Shown here: piece after piece, positions 39,688 to 49,767 of the stretch
Numbering within the stretch: position 1 is the first letter of the stretch
Layout: the number at the start of each line of letters is the position of its first letter
Source: Burkholderia sp. L27(2015)
GTDB lineage: Bacteria > Pseudomonadota > Gammaproteobacteria > Burkholderiales > Burkholderiaceae
Length of the DNA stretch: 64,000 nucleotides
Reading direction: 5' to 3'
NCBI RefSeq assembly: GCF_009765705.1
Contig: NZ_LMUX01000016.1
Location: forward strand, 494,837 to 558,836
Notes under the pieces: generated by a model
Databases searched by the model: none
What the model saw: only the letters and a program-made list of their open reading frames with translations
What the model was told of the DNA's origin: nothing
Position numbers and translations under genes: made by a program

Positions 39688-40623
39688 ATGTCAAACGGCA
39701 ATTCCACAGGAAATTCCCTTTTCGTTCGCGACGGCGTGCCGGCAGTCACCGGTAGCATCGTGGCCATCGTTACGCCGATGCTGGCCGACGGCAGTCTGGA
39801 TCTGCCGGGTTTGCGCTCGCTGATCGACTGGCATGTCGCCGAAGGCACCGCTGCGATCGTGATCGTCGGCACGAGTGGCGAATCGCCGACGGTCAGCGTC
39901 GATGAACACACGTTGCTGATCAAAACCGCGGTCGATCACGCCGCGCGCCGCGTTCCGATCATCGCCGGCGCGGGCGGCAATTCCACGGTCGAAGCGGTGG
40001 CGTTGACCGAATATGCAAAGCAAGTGGGCGCAGATGCGACCTTGCAGGTTGTGCCTTACTACAACAAGCCGACCCAGGAAGGCATGTATCGGCATTTTTC
40101 GACGATCGCCGAGCGTGTCGATCTGCCGGTGATCCTCTACAACGTGCCGGGACGCACTGTCGCCGATTTGAGTCACGACACGGTACTGCGCCTCGCGCAG
40201 GTGCCGGGTATCGTGGGCGTGAAGGACGCAACCGGTAATCTGGACCGCGGAATCAACCTGATCAAGCATGCGCCGCGGCATTTCGCGATCTATAGTGGCG
40301 ATGATCCTACCGCGACCGCGCTGATGCTCATGGGTGGCCACGGCAATATTTCGGTCACGGCCAACGTCGCGCCTCGCGCGATGGCCGAGTTGTGCCGTGC
40401 CGCGATCGCGGGCGATGCCAGGACTGCGCGTGAGCTCCATATGAAAGTGTTGGCATTGCACCGCCATCTCTTTATCGAAGCGAATCCGATTCCGGTCAAG
40501 TGGGCATTGCAGCAACTTGGCAAGATCGAAAGCGGCATCCGCCTGCCATTAACCCCGCTCGACGCCAGTTACCACGATATCGTGCGCTCGGCGTTGCAAG
40601 AAGCCGGCCTGCTGAATAAGTAG
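39688..40623 (+). CDS. dapA: 4-hydroxy-tetrahydrodipicolinate synthase
   Basis: 311 residues, class I aldolase barrel. It has [11 protein letters not shown] and the GTSGESPT phosphate/pyruvate-binding loop. The catalytic tyrosine is in [10 protein letters not shown] and the Schiff-base lysine in [11 protein letters not shown]. It condenses pyruvate with aspartate semialdehyde, the first committed step to lysine and diaminopimelate for peptidoglycan. A TACAAT box at 39652-39657, 31 nt upstream, is a plausible -10. The N-terminal 15 residues ([15 protein letters not shown]) exceed the E. coli length. Followed by bamC and an MBL hydrolase, a typical Burkholderia operon. Confidence 0.96.
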   Translation: MSNGNSTGNSLFVRDGVPAVTGSIVAIVTPMLADGSLDLPGLRSLIDWHVAEGTAAIVIVGTSGESPTVSVDEHTLLIKTAVDHAARRVPIIAGAGGNSTVEAVALTEYAKQVGADATLQVVPYYNKPTQEGMYRHFSTIAERVDLPVILYNVPGRTVADLSHDTVLRLAQVPGIVGVKDATGNLDRGINLIKHAPRHFAIYSGDDPTATALMLMGGHGNISVTANVAPRAMAELCRAAIAGDARTARELHMKVLALHRHLFIEANPIPVKWALQQLGKIESGIRLPLTPLDASYHDIVRSALQEAGLLNK

Positions 40624-40696
40624 ACGGCGACCGTGTCATGCTCACGGCCCGCGCGGCATGTGGACGATGACACTATTTAGTTAGATTGAAGGACTT

Positions 40697-41860
40697 ATGA
40701 GAAGCTCTGACCGTATCCGCTCCGAATACTCCCGCACCCCGACGTGGACTCACGCGTTGCGTATTTCCGCTGCGCTGCTCGCCGTGTGTTCGCTAGCGGC
40801 CTGCGACACGCTGGACAATTACTTCGCCGGCGATAAGGTCGATTACTCGACCGCCAGTGCTGCACCGTCGCTGGCCGTGCCGCCGGGCCTGTCCACACCG
40901 ACGCTCGACAAGCAGTTCACGGCGCCCCCGGCGACGGCTGCGTTGGGCGGCGTGCCGGACCGGATCAAAACCGCGAGCGGTAACCTGACTGTGGGCGTGC
41001 CATCGCAGAGCGACCCGCTGGGTATGCATGTCGAGCACGATGCGAAGCAGAGCTGGCTTGTGGTGGACGGCCGCACGCCTGAGCAACTGTGGCCGCAACT
41101 GAACGATTTTTGGACGAAAAACGGCTTCGTGCTGACGACCGATTCGGCGCCTACCGGCGTGCTGGAAACCGATTGGGCGGAAAATCGCGCAAAAATCCCG
41201 GACGATTGGTTCCGCAAGTCGATCGGCCGCCTGTTGGATTCGGTTTATTCGTCGGGTACCCGTGACCGCTTCCGCACGCTGGTTGAGCGCGGCCCCAACG
41301 GCACCACCGATATTTTCATCACGCACCGCGGGATGGAAGAAGTCGTTACCGGACAGGACAAGGAAACCACGCGTTGGGTCGATGCTCCGCGCGATCGTAA
41401 TCTCGAAATCGCGTTTACCAAACGTCTGATGGAGACCTTCGGCCTCACCACCGAGCAGGCTCAACAATTGGTGGCGCAGTCGCCAGCAGTCGATCGTGTC
41501 CAGGCACTGGCCGACGGCAGCGCGTCGACCCTGATCCTTCGGGAGCCGTTTGACCGCGCCTGGCTGCATGTCGGCGTGGCACTGGATCGTAGCAACTACA
41601 CGGTCGCGAGCAGCGACAAGAGCCGTGGCCTCTACACCGTCAGCTACGTCGACGCAGCGCAAGAAACCAAAGCCGACGGCCTGCTCAGCAAGATTTTCGG
41701 CAGCAAGACTTCGCGTCCCCAACCCGGCAAGCAATATCTGGTGAGCGTGAAGTCCGTCGGTAACGGGGCGCAGGTCGCCGTGATCGACCCGTCCGGTCAG
41801 CCTGATGGCTCGTCCGATGCCAAACGCTTGGTCACGCAGTTGCATTCGCAGCTCGACTGA
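40697..41860 (+). CDS. bamC: Outer-membrane assembly lipoprotein BamC
   Basis: 387 residues. Lipoprotein signal peptide with lipobox LAACD (Cys36), after a long basic N-region. The unstructured segment that binds BamD follows (AGDKVDYSTASAAPSLAVPPGL). Two helix-grip domains come next, around 105-200 (SWLVVDGRTPEQLWPQLNDFW) and 260-350. BamC is an accessory component of the beta-barrel assembly machine. A ribosome site GAAGGACTT precedes the ATG. Adjacent to dapA, as in E. coli and many proteobacteria. Confidence 0.93.
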   Translation: MRSSDRIRSEYSRTPTWTHALRISAALLAVCSLAACDTLDNYFAGDKVDYSTASAAPSLAVPPGLSTPTLDKQFTAPPATAALGGVPDRIKTASGNLTVGVPSQSDPLGMHVEHDAKQSWLVVDGRTPEQLWPQLNDFWTKNGFVLTTDSAPTGVLETDWAENRAKIPDDWFRKSIGRLLDSVYSSGTRDRFRTLVERGPNGTTDIFITHRGMEEVVTGQDKETTRWVDAPRDRNLEIAFTKRLMETFGLTTEQAQQLVAQSPAVDRVQALADGSASTLILREPFDRAWLHVGVALDRSNYTVASSDKSRGLYTVSYVDAAQETKADGLLSKIFGSKTSRPQPGKQYLVSVKSVGNGAQVAVIDPSGQPDGSSDAKRLVTQLHSQLD

Positions 41861-41868
41861 TCGTCCGG

Positions 41869-42642
41869 ATGCGATGTTCCAGTCTCGGCAGCGGCAGTGA
41901 AGGGAATGCGCTGCTGATCGAGGCCTCGGAGGGCGGGACGACCACGCGCGTTCTGCTCGACTGCGGCTTTTCCCTGAAAGAAACCGAGCGACGCATGGCG
42001 CGGCTCTCGCTTGGGATCGGCGATCTGGACGCCATTCTCATTACCCACGAACATTCCGATCATATCGGCGGCGGCCTGACCGTCGCGCGACGCACTGGTG
42101 TGCCGATTTTCATGAGTTGGGGCACCGCCCAAGCGGTCGGAACGATTCCTGTCGACGTCGACTTGCAGCTATGCAAAGGCGGCGAGATGCTGGAATTGGG
42201 CGATTTGCAGATTCTCCCCTTTACGGTGCCGCACGATGCGCGCGAGCCGGTGCAGTTCACGTTCTCCGACGGCGATCGGCGTCTTGGCGTGCTGACCGAC
42301 ATTGGCATCGGGACCGCGCATGTCACCGAGGTGCTGAGCGGGTGTGACGCGCTGATACTCGAATGCAATCACGATCGGCAGATGTTGGCGCAAAGCCAAT
42401 ATCCCGCTTCTTTGAAGGCGCGTATCGGCGGGGATAGGGGGCATCTGGCCAACGATGCTGCCGCTGCCATCCTGGCCTCTCTAGACCGTTCTCGGTTGCG
42501 TCAATTGGTTGCGGCTCACTTGAGTCAGCAAAACAATTCGGCCGAACTGGCGCGTGCCGCGCTGGCCGACGTGGTCGGCCACGAACCGGCGGATATTCTG
42601 GTGGCGACCCAGGCGGAGGGGTTTCCCTGGCTGACGGTCTGA
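41869..42642 (+). CDS. MBL-fold metallo-hydrolase (WalJ/YycJ type)
   Basis: 257 residues. The N-terminal SLGSGSEGNALLIEA and metal motif THEHSDHIGG (HxHxDH, near 63-71) are typical of the small WalJ/YycJ branch of metallo-beta-lactamase proteins. VPHDAREPVQFTF and LILECNHDRQML complete the metal site. Members have been linked to DNA repair and 5'-exonuclease activity, but the function in Burkholderia is not known. It starts 8 nt after bamC and ends the dapA-bamC operon ahead of a terminator hairpin. Confidence 0.88.
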   Translation: MRCSSLGSGSEGNALLIEASEGGTTTRVLLDCGFSLKETERRMARLSLGIGDLDAILITHEHSDHIGGGLTVARRTGVPIFMSWGTAQAVGTIPVDVDLQLCKGGEMLELGDLQILPFTVPHDAREPVQFTFSDGDRRLGVLTDIGIGTAHVTEVLSGCDALILECNHDRQMLAQSQYPASLKARIGGDRGHLANDAAAAILASLDRSRLRQLVAAHLSQQNNSAELARAALADVVGHEPADILVATQAEGFPWLTV

Positions 42643-42696
42643 CCCGCGGATTCCTTTCCAGATGGGGCAGAGGAAAATGCAGAAAAAAGACGAAAA

Positions 42697-42720
42697 AAAA
42701 CCGGCCCGTAGGCCGGTTTT
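42697..42720. terminator. Bidirectional rho-independent terminator
   Basis: Perfect 10-bp stem AAAACCGGCC/GGCCGGTTTT with loop CGTA, within a longer A-run on the left and T-run on the right. It serves the MBL hydrolase gene from the left and the convergent small lipoprotein gene from the right. Confidence 0.92.
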
Positions 42721-42737
42721 CTACGTAGCAGCCTGCC

Positions 42738-42971
42738 TTATTGGCTGGCGCCCGATGCCGGTGCGGCCATCGCTGCAGAAGCCGAAGCGTCCGAAGCCGG
42801 AGCCGACATAGCCGACGATGCCGACGTGTCAGCCGGAGCCGATGCCGGTGCTACAACTGCGGGAGCCGAAGCGGAGGTGTCTGCGGCCGGAGCTGCTTGG
42901 TCGCTGCTCTTGCTGCATGCTGCCAGTGCGAAAGCTGCAATCAGGGAAGCTACGAGGAGGGATTTCTTCAT
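42738..42971 (-). CDS. Small Ala/Ser-rich lipoprotein
   Basis: 77 residues. ATG 42971 has AAGGACGTGATC in front. The signal peptide MKKSLLVASLIAAFALAAC ends with lipobox LAAC (Cys19). The mature protein is almost only Ala, Ser, Pro and Asp (SASAPAVVAPASAPADTSAS), with no hydrophobic core, so it should be a disordered surface or periplasmic spacer. Similar small lipoproteins are common in Burkholderia; function unknown. Monocistronic, with a shared terminator. Confidence 0.75.
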   Translation of the reverse strand: MKKSLLVASLIAAFALAACSKSSDQAAPAADTSASAPAVVAPASAPADTSASSAMSAPASDASASAAMAAPASGASQ

Positions 42972-43222
42972 GATCACGTCCTTTTATGGTTAAAGGTAAT
43001 TAACAGCGAGTAAGCAACAGCACGAAATTCCTGACCATGATGCGCTATGGCCGACTCTAGCCCAAACGGATACAGTGCCGTTGGGCACCGGGCCCCGAAT
43101 GCGGCAAGCCCATAATTATAGGCAATTTCAAATCGAGCGTCGATATAACTCGGGACTCGGGAACACGCATTGCACCCACAAAATTTCATATACTGGAATG
43201 CAGATTTTCCTCGAGGAGAACC
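42972..43222. other. Intergenic spacer, AT-richer
   Basis: 251 nt between the small lipoprotein and roxA, both on the minus strand. It must carry the lipoprotein promoter. No RNA gene or hairpin terminator for roxA is recognised. Confidence 0.35.
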
Positions 43223-44476
43223 TTAGCTAATTCGCATCCAGCCCGCACAATACCATTCGTACAGGAGGATTGACATAGGAGAATCGTGAGATAGTGTTAC
43301 AAAATTTTGCTGTGTCAGGCACCGATTATTTGCCAATTTCACTAACAACGGCTTTAATTCGGCGGTCAATGAACAGCGCTCTCCGTTGATGTAATAACAG
43401 CGCGCGTCGTATAGAAAAATTGTCTTCAAATCGAGCTGAGCGCCCCGCTGGATAAGCTTTTTCACGAAACTCGCATACGCGAGGGGACTCTGCGGCGGAT
43501 CGAAGAAAACATGCTGTTTAGGCTCGCTTAAATAGCTGCCGAGAAATTGTTCGATGTCCTTTTCAGTCCAGCGAATTTTCGCCAGCATTTCTGAGACTTT
43601 TCTTGCCATATGTGCGGGTATGCGCGCCGGCTCGTCGGTAGCCGGTTCGCCTGCGTCGCTGTAGCGCGCCGCCTCGCCCCCCTTAGTTACCTTGGCCGCC
43701 GCGCCACGCGCCGGGACATCGCCCAGATGCTCGGCTAAATCGTACAGAAACTGACTTTGCAGTTCGGTAACCTGGGGCGCTCGAAATCCAATCGAGCAGG
43801 TGATGCATTCCCCCACAGCAACCCCATCATGGGCAATATGGGGTGGCAGATAGAGCATATCGCCCGGTTCCAGCACCCATTCTTCGTCGGCCGTGAAATT
43901 CTGCAGCACTTTCAGGGGCAAATCCGGCACCAGCGTCAGGTCTTTCTGAGCGCTGATGCGCCAGCGCCGCGTGCCGTGCACTTGCAGCAAAAACACGTCA
44001 TACGAATCGAAATGGGGGCCGACGCCGCCACCATCCGTTGCGTAGCTCATCATGATGTCGTCCAGCCGCGCATCGGGGATAAATCGGAACTGATTCATCA
44101 ACGCATGCGCACGCTCCTGGTACAAATTCACGCCTTGCACGAGCAGTGTCCACTGCCGTGTCTTGAACGATGGCAGATCTTCGGACTCGAAGGGACCATG
44201 TTCGAGCTGCCAGCGTTGTTTTTGCTGGCGGATCAGCCGGGTCTGGACATCGTCCATTTGGGCCAGTTCGAGCAGTTCGCCGCGGGCTATCAATGCGCCA
44301 GGGTTGGTCAGCGCTTGACGGATCAGCAGCGGTTTGCGATGCCAGAACCGACGCATGAACTGGTTGGGCGTGAGCCCTCCGAGCAGCGCAGTACTTTCAT
44401 CGGGGGACGGCACGGTTGCCGGGGCGTCGGCAGGGGCGGGAGTGGTGCGAATCGAGCGAGGGGGCCTTGAAGGCAT
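43223..44476 (-). CDS. roxA: Ribosomal oxygenase RoxA (cupin-4/JmjC-type)
   Basis: 417 residues, 2-oxoglutarate/Fe(II) oxygenase of the YcfD type, which hydroxylates an arginine of ribosomal protein L16. The metal motif HxD is in GVGPHFDSYD (H155, D157), with the distal histidine in YLPPHIAHDG near 213-216. The C-terminal winged-helix part is present. An N-terminal Pro/Ala-rich tail of about 30 residues exceeds the E. coli length. The 3' third looks more AT-rich than the 5' part. Divergent from slyD with 32 nt between starts. Confidence 0.88.
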   Translation of the reverse strand: MPSRPPRSIRTTPAPADAPATVPSPDESTALLGGLTPNQFMRRFWHRKPLLIRQALTNPGALIARGELLELAQMDDVQTRLIRQQKQRWQLEHGPFESEDLPSFKTRQWTLLVQGVNLYQERAHALMNQFRFIPDARLDDIMMSYATDGGGVGPHFDSYDVFLLQVHGTRRWRISAQKDLTLVPDLPLKVLQNFTADEEWVLEPGDMLYLPPHIAHDGVAVGECITCSIGFRAPQVTELQSQFLYDLAEHLGDVPARGAAAKVTKGGEAARYSDAGEPATDEPARIPAHMARKVSEMLAKIRWTEKDIEQFLGSYLSEPKQHVFFDPPQSPLAYASFVKKLIQRGAQLDLKTIFLYDARCYYINGERCSLTAELKPLLVKLANNRCLTQQNFVTLSHDSPMSILLYEWYCAGWMRIS

Positions 44477-44478
44477 CG

Positions 44479-44484
44479 TATAAT
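44479..44484 (+). promoter_or_regulatory. -10 element for slyD
   Basis: TATAAT 24 nt upstream of the slyD ATG, inside the 5' end of the divergent roxA gene region. No good -35 is visible at 16-18 nt. Confidence 0.5.
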
Positions 44485-44508
44485 GTGGGTTGAAATTTGG
44501 AGATTCGA

Positions 44509-45045
44509 ATGAAAATCGTGAAAAACACGGTTGTATCGCTGGCTTACAAGTTGTCGGACGCGCAAGGCAATCTGATCGAGGAAAGCGATGAGCCGATGGT
44601 GTATCTGCACGGCGGCTATGATGGCACGTTCCCGAAAATCGAGGAAGCGCTGGACGGCCAGGAACCGGGTTTTGCTACCCAGATTCAGTTGGAACCCACC
44701 GATGCATTCGGCGAATACGATCCCGAACTGGTGAAAATCGAAACACGCGGCCGTTTTCCTGAGCCGCTCGAAGTAGGGATGCAGTTTGAAGGCACACCCG
44801 AAGAAGGTGATGACGATCTCGACGCGCTGATTTATACGGTCACCGATGTGGCAGAGGATAAGGTCGTATTGGACGGCAATCATCCGCTGGCTGGCATGGC
44901 CCTGCGATTTGACCTGACCGTGGCCGATGTGCGCGAAGCGACACCCGAGGAAATCGAGCACGAACACGCTCACGGTGCCGACGGCGTCGAAGTGATGCAT
45001 CCCGAGGACGAGGAAGACGAGGATACGGGACCGACGCTGCACTGA
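44509..45045 (+). CDS. slyD: FKBP-type peptidyl-prolyl isomerase SlyD
   Basis: 178 residues from MKIVKNTVVSLAYKLSD. The FKBP domain is interrupted by the chaperone 'insert-in-flap' region (EPTDAFGEYDPELVKIETRGRF). The first strand-flap contains VYLHGGYDGTFPKIEEALDG and the end HPLAGMALRFDLTV. SlyD is a cytosolic proline isomerase and chaperone involved in nickel supply. The C-terminal tail is short and acidic with a few histidines (EHEHAHGADG) rather than the long His-rich tail of E. coli, so nickel storage may be weaker. A GGAG ribosome site precedes. Confidence 0.9.
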   Translation: MKIVKNTVVSLAYKLSDAQGNLIEESDEPMVYLHGGYDGTFPKIEEALDGQEPGFATQIQLEPTDAFGEYDPELVKIETRGRFPEPLEVGMQFEGTPEEGDDDLDALIYTVTDVAEDKVVLDGNHPLAGMALRFDLTVADVREATPEEIEHEHAHGADGVEVMHPEDEEDEDTGPTLH

Positions 45046-45166
45046 GCGACAGGGTGCTATCGCGGGGCCGTCAGTGGCGTTATGCGGTAGCACATGGCAG
45101 CACGCGCAGCAGCAGCTTGCGCTGCTTTGTGGGTGCCTTTGTGGGTGCATTAGGCACGCGCATTCG

Positions 45167-46384
45167 TTACTGCGGTTGCGAGGAATGTGCCTTAGCGTCG
45201 TTGCTGCTCTTATCCTGCTCCAGCAAGTTGGGCACCGTTTCGGCGGGCAACGGCAGTAATTCAGGCGCTGTCACGCCGCTGGCGGAGTCGGGTAGAGCAT
45301 AGTGCGGCGCGGCGCTTTGCGAGCCGCCATCGAGCGGCACATTCATCATATCGGCCGGCACTTGGTGCGTGGCAACCCGAAACCCGGGTTCATGGCCGGT
45401 GACCACTTCCACTGCGACCCAACGTTGCGCATCGGGCTGAGCGTCGATCTGCAACTGCCAGATATGAGTAACAGGCGCGCCTTTTTTACGACGCTCGGGC
45501 AATTCGAACCGGAAGGCCGGTCCCAATTTGGGCGGCGTTTCGCGCGCAGCGCCCTCAGTCTGTACCTGGAAGTTCGCTTGATGAACCAACAGCACCGGGC
45601 CACCGAACTGTTGCGCAAACTTAAGCAAGTCGCGCTTGAACTCCAGGTAAGGATCGCGCGGCTGCGCTTCCCCAAAATTAAACCAGTCGAAGGCGCCACG
45701 CTGACGCGGCTCCTCCCAACCCGGATCTCCTTCGATTGCGATGACCACGGCTTCGGCCCGGCGCCGCTCGCTGACGCGATAAGCGTGTTCCAACCAGTAT
45801 CGGTTTGCCACCACACGATCTTCGAACTCGCCATTGCGCCCGCCGCCGCGCATAAAATGATTGGCGCTGCTGCTGACGTTCAAACCGATGAACAGCACCG
45901 GACCGTCCTGCCATTCGATGTTTTCGTGGAACTGGCGAAAGCGGGTGACGTCGCTTTCGCGCGTGAGTGGGAATGTCTTCTGGCCAAGCGATTCGGCGCT
46001 GTCCAGAAAATGTTCGCGTAGAAAGTCCAAGCGCTCGAGCGGATCGTATCCTCCCGCTTCCGGTAACTGGCAATTCACCCAATCGTTAGCACCCGGAATC
46101 AGGATCAGCGGCAACGGCGAGGTATTGAGCAGGTCCACGCGGCTTTGCAGCAAGGTATCGCTGCACTGTTCCCCGGCGAGCTTGAGGTTGCCGGTGTCGA
46201 GGATAAAACCGGGCTGTGCCGCGCTTAGCGCTGAGAGCAGGGTGCGCGTGGCGGATTCGCCCGTCGGGCCGGCCGGGACATTACCGATGACCGCGAATCG
46301 CACCAGCGGCGCGGCGCTCACGGGTGCGCTCACGAATGTGCTCAGGAAGGCACTCAGAAACAAGCCCACCAGCCCTGAAAGCAT
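45167..46384 (-). CDS. Secreted metallophosphoesterase-like protein, metal motifs degenerate
   Basis: 405 residues if started at ATG 46384, which gives a clean signal peptide (MLSGLVGLFLSAFLSTFVSAPVSA then AP). Longer in-frame starts up to 46588 overlap mutS. The fold order resembles calcineurin-like phosphoesterases: VRFAVIGNVP, FILDTGNLK, LILIPGANDWVNC, VLLVHQAN and VTGHEPG. The key metal residues look changed, for instance GAND in place of GNHD. It may be a non-catalytic or altered member. It ends in a Ser/Asp/Lys tail. Function unknown; it lies directly downstream of mutS. Confidence 0.65.
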   Translation of the reverse strand: MLSGLVGLFLSAFLSTFVSAPVSAAPLVRFAVIGNVPAGPTGESATRTLLSALSAAQPGFILDTGNLKLAGEQCSDTLLQSRVDLLNTSPLPLILIPGANDWVNCQLPEAGGYDPLERLDFLREHFLDSAESLGQKTFPLTRESDVTRFRQFHENIEWQDGPVLFIGLNVSSSANHFMRGGGRNGEFEDRVVANRYWLEHAYRVSERRRAEAVVIAIEGDPGWEEPRQRGAFDWFNFGEAQPRDPYLEFKRDLLKFAQQFGGPVLLVHQANFQVQTEGAARETPPKLGPAFRFELPERRKKGAPVTHIWQLQIDAQPDAQRWVAVEVVTGHEPGFRVATHQVPADMMNVPLDGGSQSAAPHYALPDSASGVTAPELLPLPAETVPNLLEQDKSSNDAKAHSSQPQ

Positions 46385-46547
46385 CCGCTTGGATGCTGGT
46401 AGCCGACGCAACGCAAGCCGCCGCTGGGCGGTGCGATCAATCACACGATTTGCACCACAATGCCCGGGCTCCGGTTGAGCCGCATCGGCCCGATGGCGAG
46501 TTTGCGGCCAGGGCCAACGGCCAAGCTGCAGCCGCGGTGTGCGCAAA

Positions 46548-49250
46548 TCAGACATTGGCCGCAGAGTCGAGCAATGCGCGCAACTCATAAAGTAGATCGA
46601 GTGCTTCGCGCGGCCGTAGTTCGTCCGGGTCGATACTGCTCAATCGGGCCAATGCTGGATGGGGCGCGCTCTCGCTTTCGGGTACATCATCTTGCGCGGG
46701 CGGTGCCGCATCGACAGCAGGTGCAAATAGATCGCGCTGCGGCGCCGCGTGGGTCAGCGATTGCTGTTCGAGCTGCGCAAGATGCTTGCGCGCCGCACGA
46801 ATGACCGCAGGCGGAACCCCGGCCAATTGAGCCACTTGCAAGCCGTAGCTCTGGCTGGCCGGCCCGTCGCTGACCGCATGCAGGAAGACAATCCCTTGAC
46901 CATGTTCGACGGCCGACAAATGCACGTTGGCTGCCTGGGGAAAGTCGTCGGGCAATAGCGTCAGCTCGAAATAATGGGTGGCGAATAAGGTATAGCAGCG
47001 GTTATGGGCAAGCAGATGACGCGCGATCGCCCAGGCCAGCGCAAGCCCGTCGAACGTCGAGGTACCGCGGCCGATTTCGTCCATCAGTACCAGGCTATGC
47101 GGGCTCGCCTCGTTGAGAATCGCGGCAGCTTCGGTCATTTCCACCATGAAGGTCGAGCGGCCGCCGGCAAGATCGTCCGCGGCGCCGATGCGGGTGAAGA
47201 TTCGATCGACCGGACCGAATCGCGCACGTTGAGCGGGCACGTAACTGCCCACATAGGCGAGCAGGGTGATCAGCGCGGTTTGTCGCATGAAGGTCGACTT
47301 ACCGCCCATGTTCGGGCCGGTGATCAGCAACAGCGTGCGCTCCGTACTCAGCACACAATCGTTGGCGATAAAGCGTTCGACCTGAGCCTCCACAACGGGA
47401 TGCCGGCCTTGCACGATCTCGATGCCGTCGAGTTCGCTGAATTCCGGCGCTATCCAATCGAGCGCTCGAGCCCGCTCGGCAAGCGCAGCCAGCACGTCGA
47501 GCTCGGCCAGGGCGCCTGCCACCTGTTGGCATTCGGGGATATGGTCCAGCAGCGTTTGCAACAGCGTGTCGAACAGCCAACGTTCACGTGCCAGCGCGCG
47601 GTCCTGCGCCGAAAGCGCCCGGTCTTCGAACGTCTTGAGCTCAGGGGTGATGTAACGCTCGGCATTTTTCAAGGTCTGACGGCGTCGATAGTCGTCCGGC
47701 ACCTTCTCGATTTGGCCGCGCGTGACTTCGATATAAAAGCCGTGGACCTTGTTGTACTCGACGCGCAGATTGGCAATGCCAGTGCGTTCGCGCTCGCGGG
47801 TTTCAAGATCGATCAGGAATTGCCCGCAGTTTTCCGAAATATCGCGCAGTTCGTCGAGTTCGACGTCATAACCGCGCGCCATGACCCCACCGTCACGCAG
47901 ATTCACGGCAGGTTCGACAGCGATCGCTCGTGTGAGCAATTCAACACAGGCGGGCGGGGGCGCCAAATCGTTGGCGATGCGCGAGAGCGCTGCGCATTGT
48001 TCGGTGAGCGGCGCGAGCGAGGCGCGCAGCGCAGGAAGACCCTGCAATGTGTCGCGCAGGCTCGCGAGGTCGCGAGGCCGGGCGCTCAGGAGTGCGAGGC
48101 GGGCGGCGATGCGCTCGACGTCGGCGATATGCCTTAGCGCGGCACGGATCGCTTCGGTATCGGCGCCGGATGGCCCATCCAGCAAAGCCCCGATGGCCTG
48201 TTGGCGTGCTTGCGCCTGACGCGCGTCGCGCGGCGGATGATGCAGCCAGTGACGCAGCAAACGGCTGCCCATCGAACTTGCGCAGGTGTCGAGCACCGAC
48301 ATCAGGGTGGGCGCTTCGGTACCACGCAGCGTTTCGGTCAATTCAAGATTGCGTCGGGTTGCCGGATCGAGTCCGATATATTCCGATTCGCTTTCGATTT
48401 TCAGACTGCGCACATGCCTGAGTTGCTGGCCCTGCGTCGCCTGCGCGTAGAGCAGCAGGGCGCCTGCGGCCCCCAGCGCCGGTGAAACGGGGCTGGCACC
48501 CGCGGCACCCTGAGACAGTAAGCCGGCGCCGAAGCCATCCAGGCCTGCCACGCCCAACTGGGCACAGAGCTTTTCGCTACCGGTGGCCGGATCGAAATGC
48601 CATGCGGGCACACGCGTGAGCGGCGCATAACCGGTCGGCGGCGTGAATGCGGCAGTCGACGCCGCATCCGCCGAACTCTCCATCAATGTATCGGCAACCA
48701 GAATTTCTGCCGGGCGGATGCGCTCGAAGACGGCGGCGACTCCTTGCGCACCGACCTCGGCCAGGCGCAAGCTGCCGCTGGCCAGATTAAGCCACGCCAA
48801 ACCCACGCTGCTGACCGCGCCGCGGCGATTGCGCGCAACCGAGAGCGCGAGCAGGAAGGCATCGTTCTTGTCGGACAGCAGGGCGGCATCGGTCAGGGTG
48901 CCAGGCGTCACCACACGCATGACCTTGCGTTCCACCGGCCCCTTGGAGGTGGCAGGGTCGCCAATTTGCTCGACGATGGCAGCCGATTCCCCCAGTTTGA
49001 CCAGCTTCGCCAGATATTGCTCGACGGCGTGATGCGGCACGCCTGCCATTTTGATCGGCTCGCCGCCGGAATTGCCGCGTTGAGTCAGCGTGACGTCGAG
49101 AAGCCGCGCGGCCTTGACCGCGTCATCAAAAAACAATTCGTAGAAGTCACCCATCCGATAAAAAACCAGCGTGTTGGGATGATCCGCCTTGATGCGCAGA
49201 TATTGCTGCATTACGGGCGTGTGAGAGGTCAATGCGTGGTCAGGGGTCAT
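46548..49250 (-). CDS. mutS: DNA mismatch repair protein MutS
   Basis: 900 residues. The N-terminal mismatch-binding domain has the Phe-x-Glu motif in [17 protein letters not shown]. Connector, lever and clamp domains are in the expected order. The C-terminal ABC-type ATPase carries Walker [15 protein letters not shown], the signature region STFMVEM and Walker [16 protein letters not shown]. It recognises mismatches and recruits MutL. Length is slightly more than E. coli MutS (853), mostly in Ala-rich linkers. A signal-peptide protein follows on the same strand. Confidence 0.97.
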   Translation of the reverse strand: MTPDHALTSHTPVMQQYLRIKADHPNTLVFYRMGDFYELFFDDAVKAARLLDVTLTQRGNSGGEPIKMAGVPHHAVEQYLAKLVKLGESAAIVEQIGDPATSKGPVERKVMRVVTPGTLTDAALLSDKNDAFLLALSVARNRRGAVSSVGLAWLNLASGSLRLAEVGAQGVAAVFERIRPAEILVADTLMESSADAASTAAFTPPTGYAPLTRVPAWHFDPATGSEKLCAQLGVAGLDGFGAGLLSQGAAGASPVSPALGAAGALLLYAQATQGQQLRHVRSLKIESESEYIGLDPATRRNLELTETLRGTEAPTLMSVLDTCASSMGSRLLRHWLHHPPRDARQAQARQQAIGALLDGPSGADTEAIRAALRHIADVERIAARLALLSARPRDLASLRDTLQGLPALRASLAPLTEQCAALSRIANDLAPPPACVELLTRAIAVEPAVNLRDGGVMARGYDVELDELRDISENCGQFLIDLETRERERTGIANLRVEYNKVHGFYIEVTRGQIEKVPDDYRRRQTLKNAERYITPELKTFEDRALSAQDRALARERWLFDTLLQTLLDHIPECQQVAGALAELDVLAALAERARALDWIAPEFSELDGIEIVQGRHPVVEAQVERFIANDCVLSTERTLLLITGPNMGGKSTFMRQTALITLLAYVGSYVPAQRARFGPVDRIFTRIGAADDLAGGRSTFMVEMTEAAAILNEASPHSLVLMDEIGRGTSTFDGLALAWAIARHLLAHNRCYTLFATHYFELTLLPDDFPQAANVHLSAVEHGQGIVFLHAVSDGPASQSYGLQVAQLAGVPPAVIRAARKHLAQLEQQSLTHAAPQRDLFAPAVDAAPPAQDDVPESESAPHPALARLSSIDPDELRPREALDLLYELRALLDSAANV

Positions 49251-49767
49251 CGTTCCAGTCGTATTTAGCCTAGCCCCCGATTTGCCTTTAGAAACAGCGA
49301 GGCTGCAACGCGGCTGGACGAAGGCCGTGTGCGCCAGGGGCGGTGGTGCGGCAAATTTTTGGTCAGCCTGATTTTAGCGTGCACGCTCGGGGAATACGCT
49401 AAAAACGTGCGATTTTTCGCCAATCGGCATGGGTTATTGCCCTCCATTGGGGGCGCGGATGAGCATCAAGGGTAAAGGTTATCGATTTGTTTCCGATAAC
49501 TGTATAGACGACGGTGCGAAAGCGGCCTATTTCCACATTCGTTCGGTCTTGTTGTTGCAATCTTGATCTACCCCGGGTGTCAGCACGGCTTCGTGCTTGA
49601 CGCATGGAGAAAACGCCCCGTACAGTGTGGCGGCCAAGGGGTCTTGGCAGGACCGGTTTGCGTGATTTGGCTGTGCTACCGACGGCGAATGCGCTGCGCG
49701 TTGCGGACGACGCGCAAGGCACTTTGTCGAATTTTCCGATTTTGATTGGCATCGAGGCAGTCCATAC
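49251..49767. other. 517-nt intergenic region between divergent mutS and cheV
   Basis: It contains a strong flagellar sigma-28 type promoter for cheV at 49473-49499 and presumably the mutS promoter nearer 49300. Two short open frames inside have no ribosome site or family character. The long cheV leader of about 260 nt after the promoter holds no other recognised element. Confidence 0.55.
49473..49499 (+). promoter_or_regulatory. Sigma-28 (FliA) type promoter for cheV
   Basis: TAAAGGTT, starting at 49473, and tCCGATAA (49492-49499) are separated so that TAAA and the -10 box are exactly 15 nt apart. The enterobacterial FliA consensus I recall is TAAAGTTT-N11-GCCGATAA; this site differs at one base in each half. 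It points to cheV, about 270 nt downstream, and implies control by the flagellar hierarchy. Confidence 0.8.

Noticed and set aside
45302-46021. A 239-residue frame antisense to the metallophosphoesterase-like gene
   Set aside because: No ribosome site and no domain; the minus-strand gene has a signal peptide and family order.
46385-46588. N-terminal extension of the metallophosphoesterase-like protein into mutS
   Set aside because: It would overlap the mutS 3' end and put a non-hydrophobic segment before the signal peptide.
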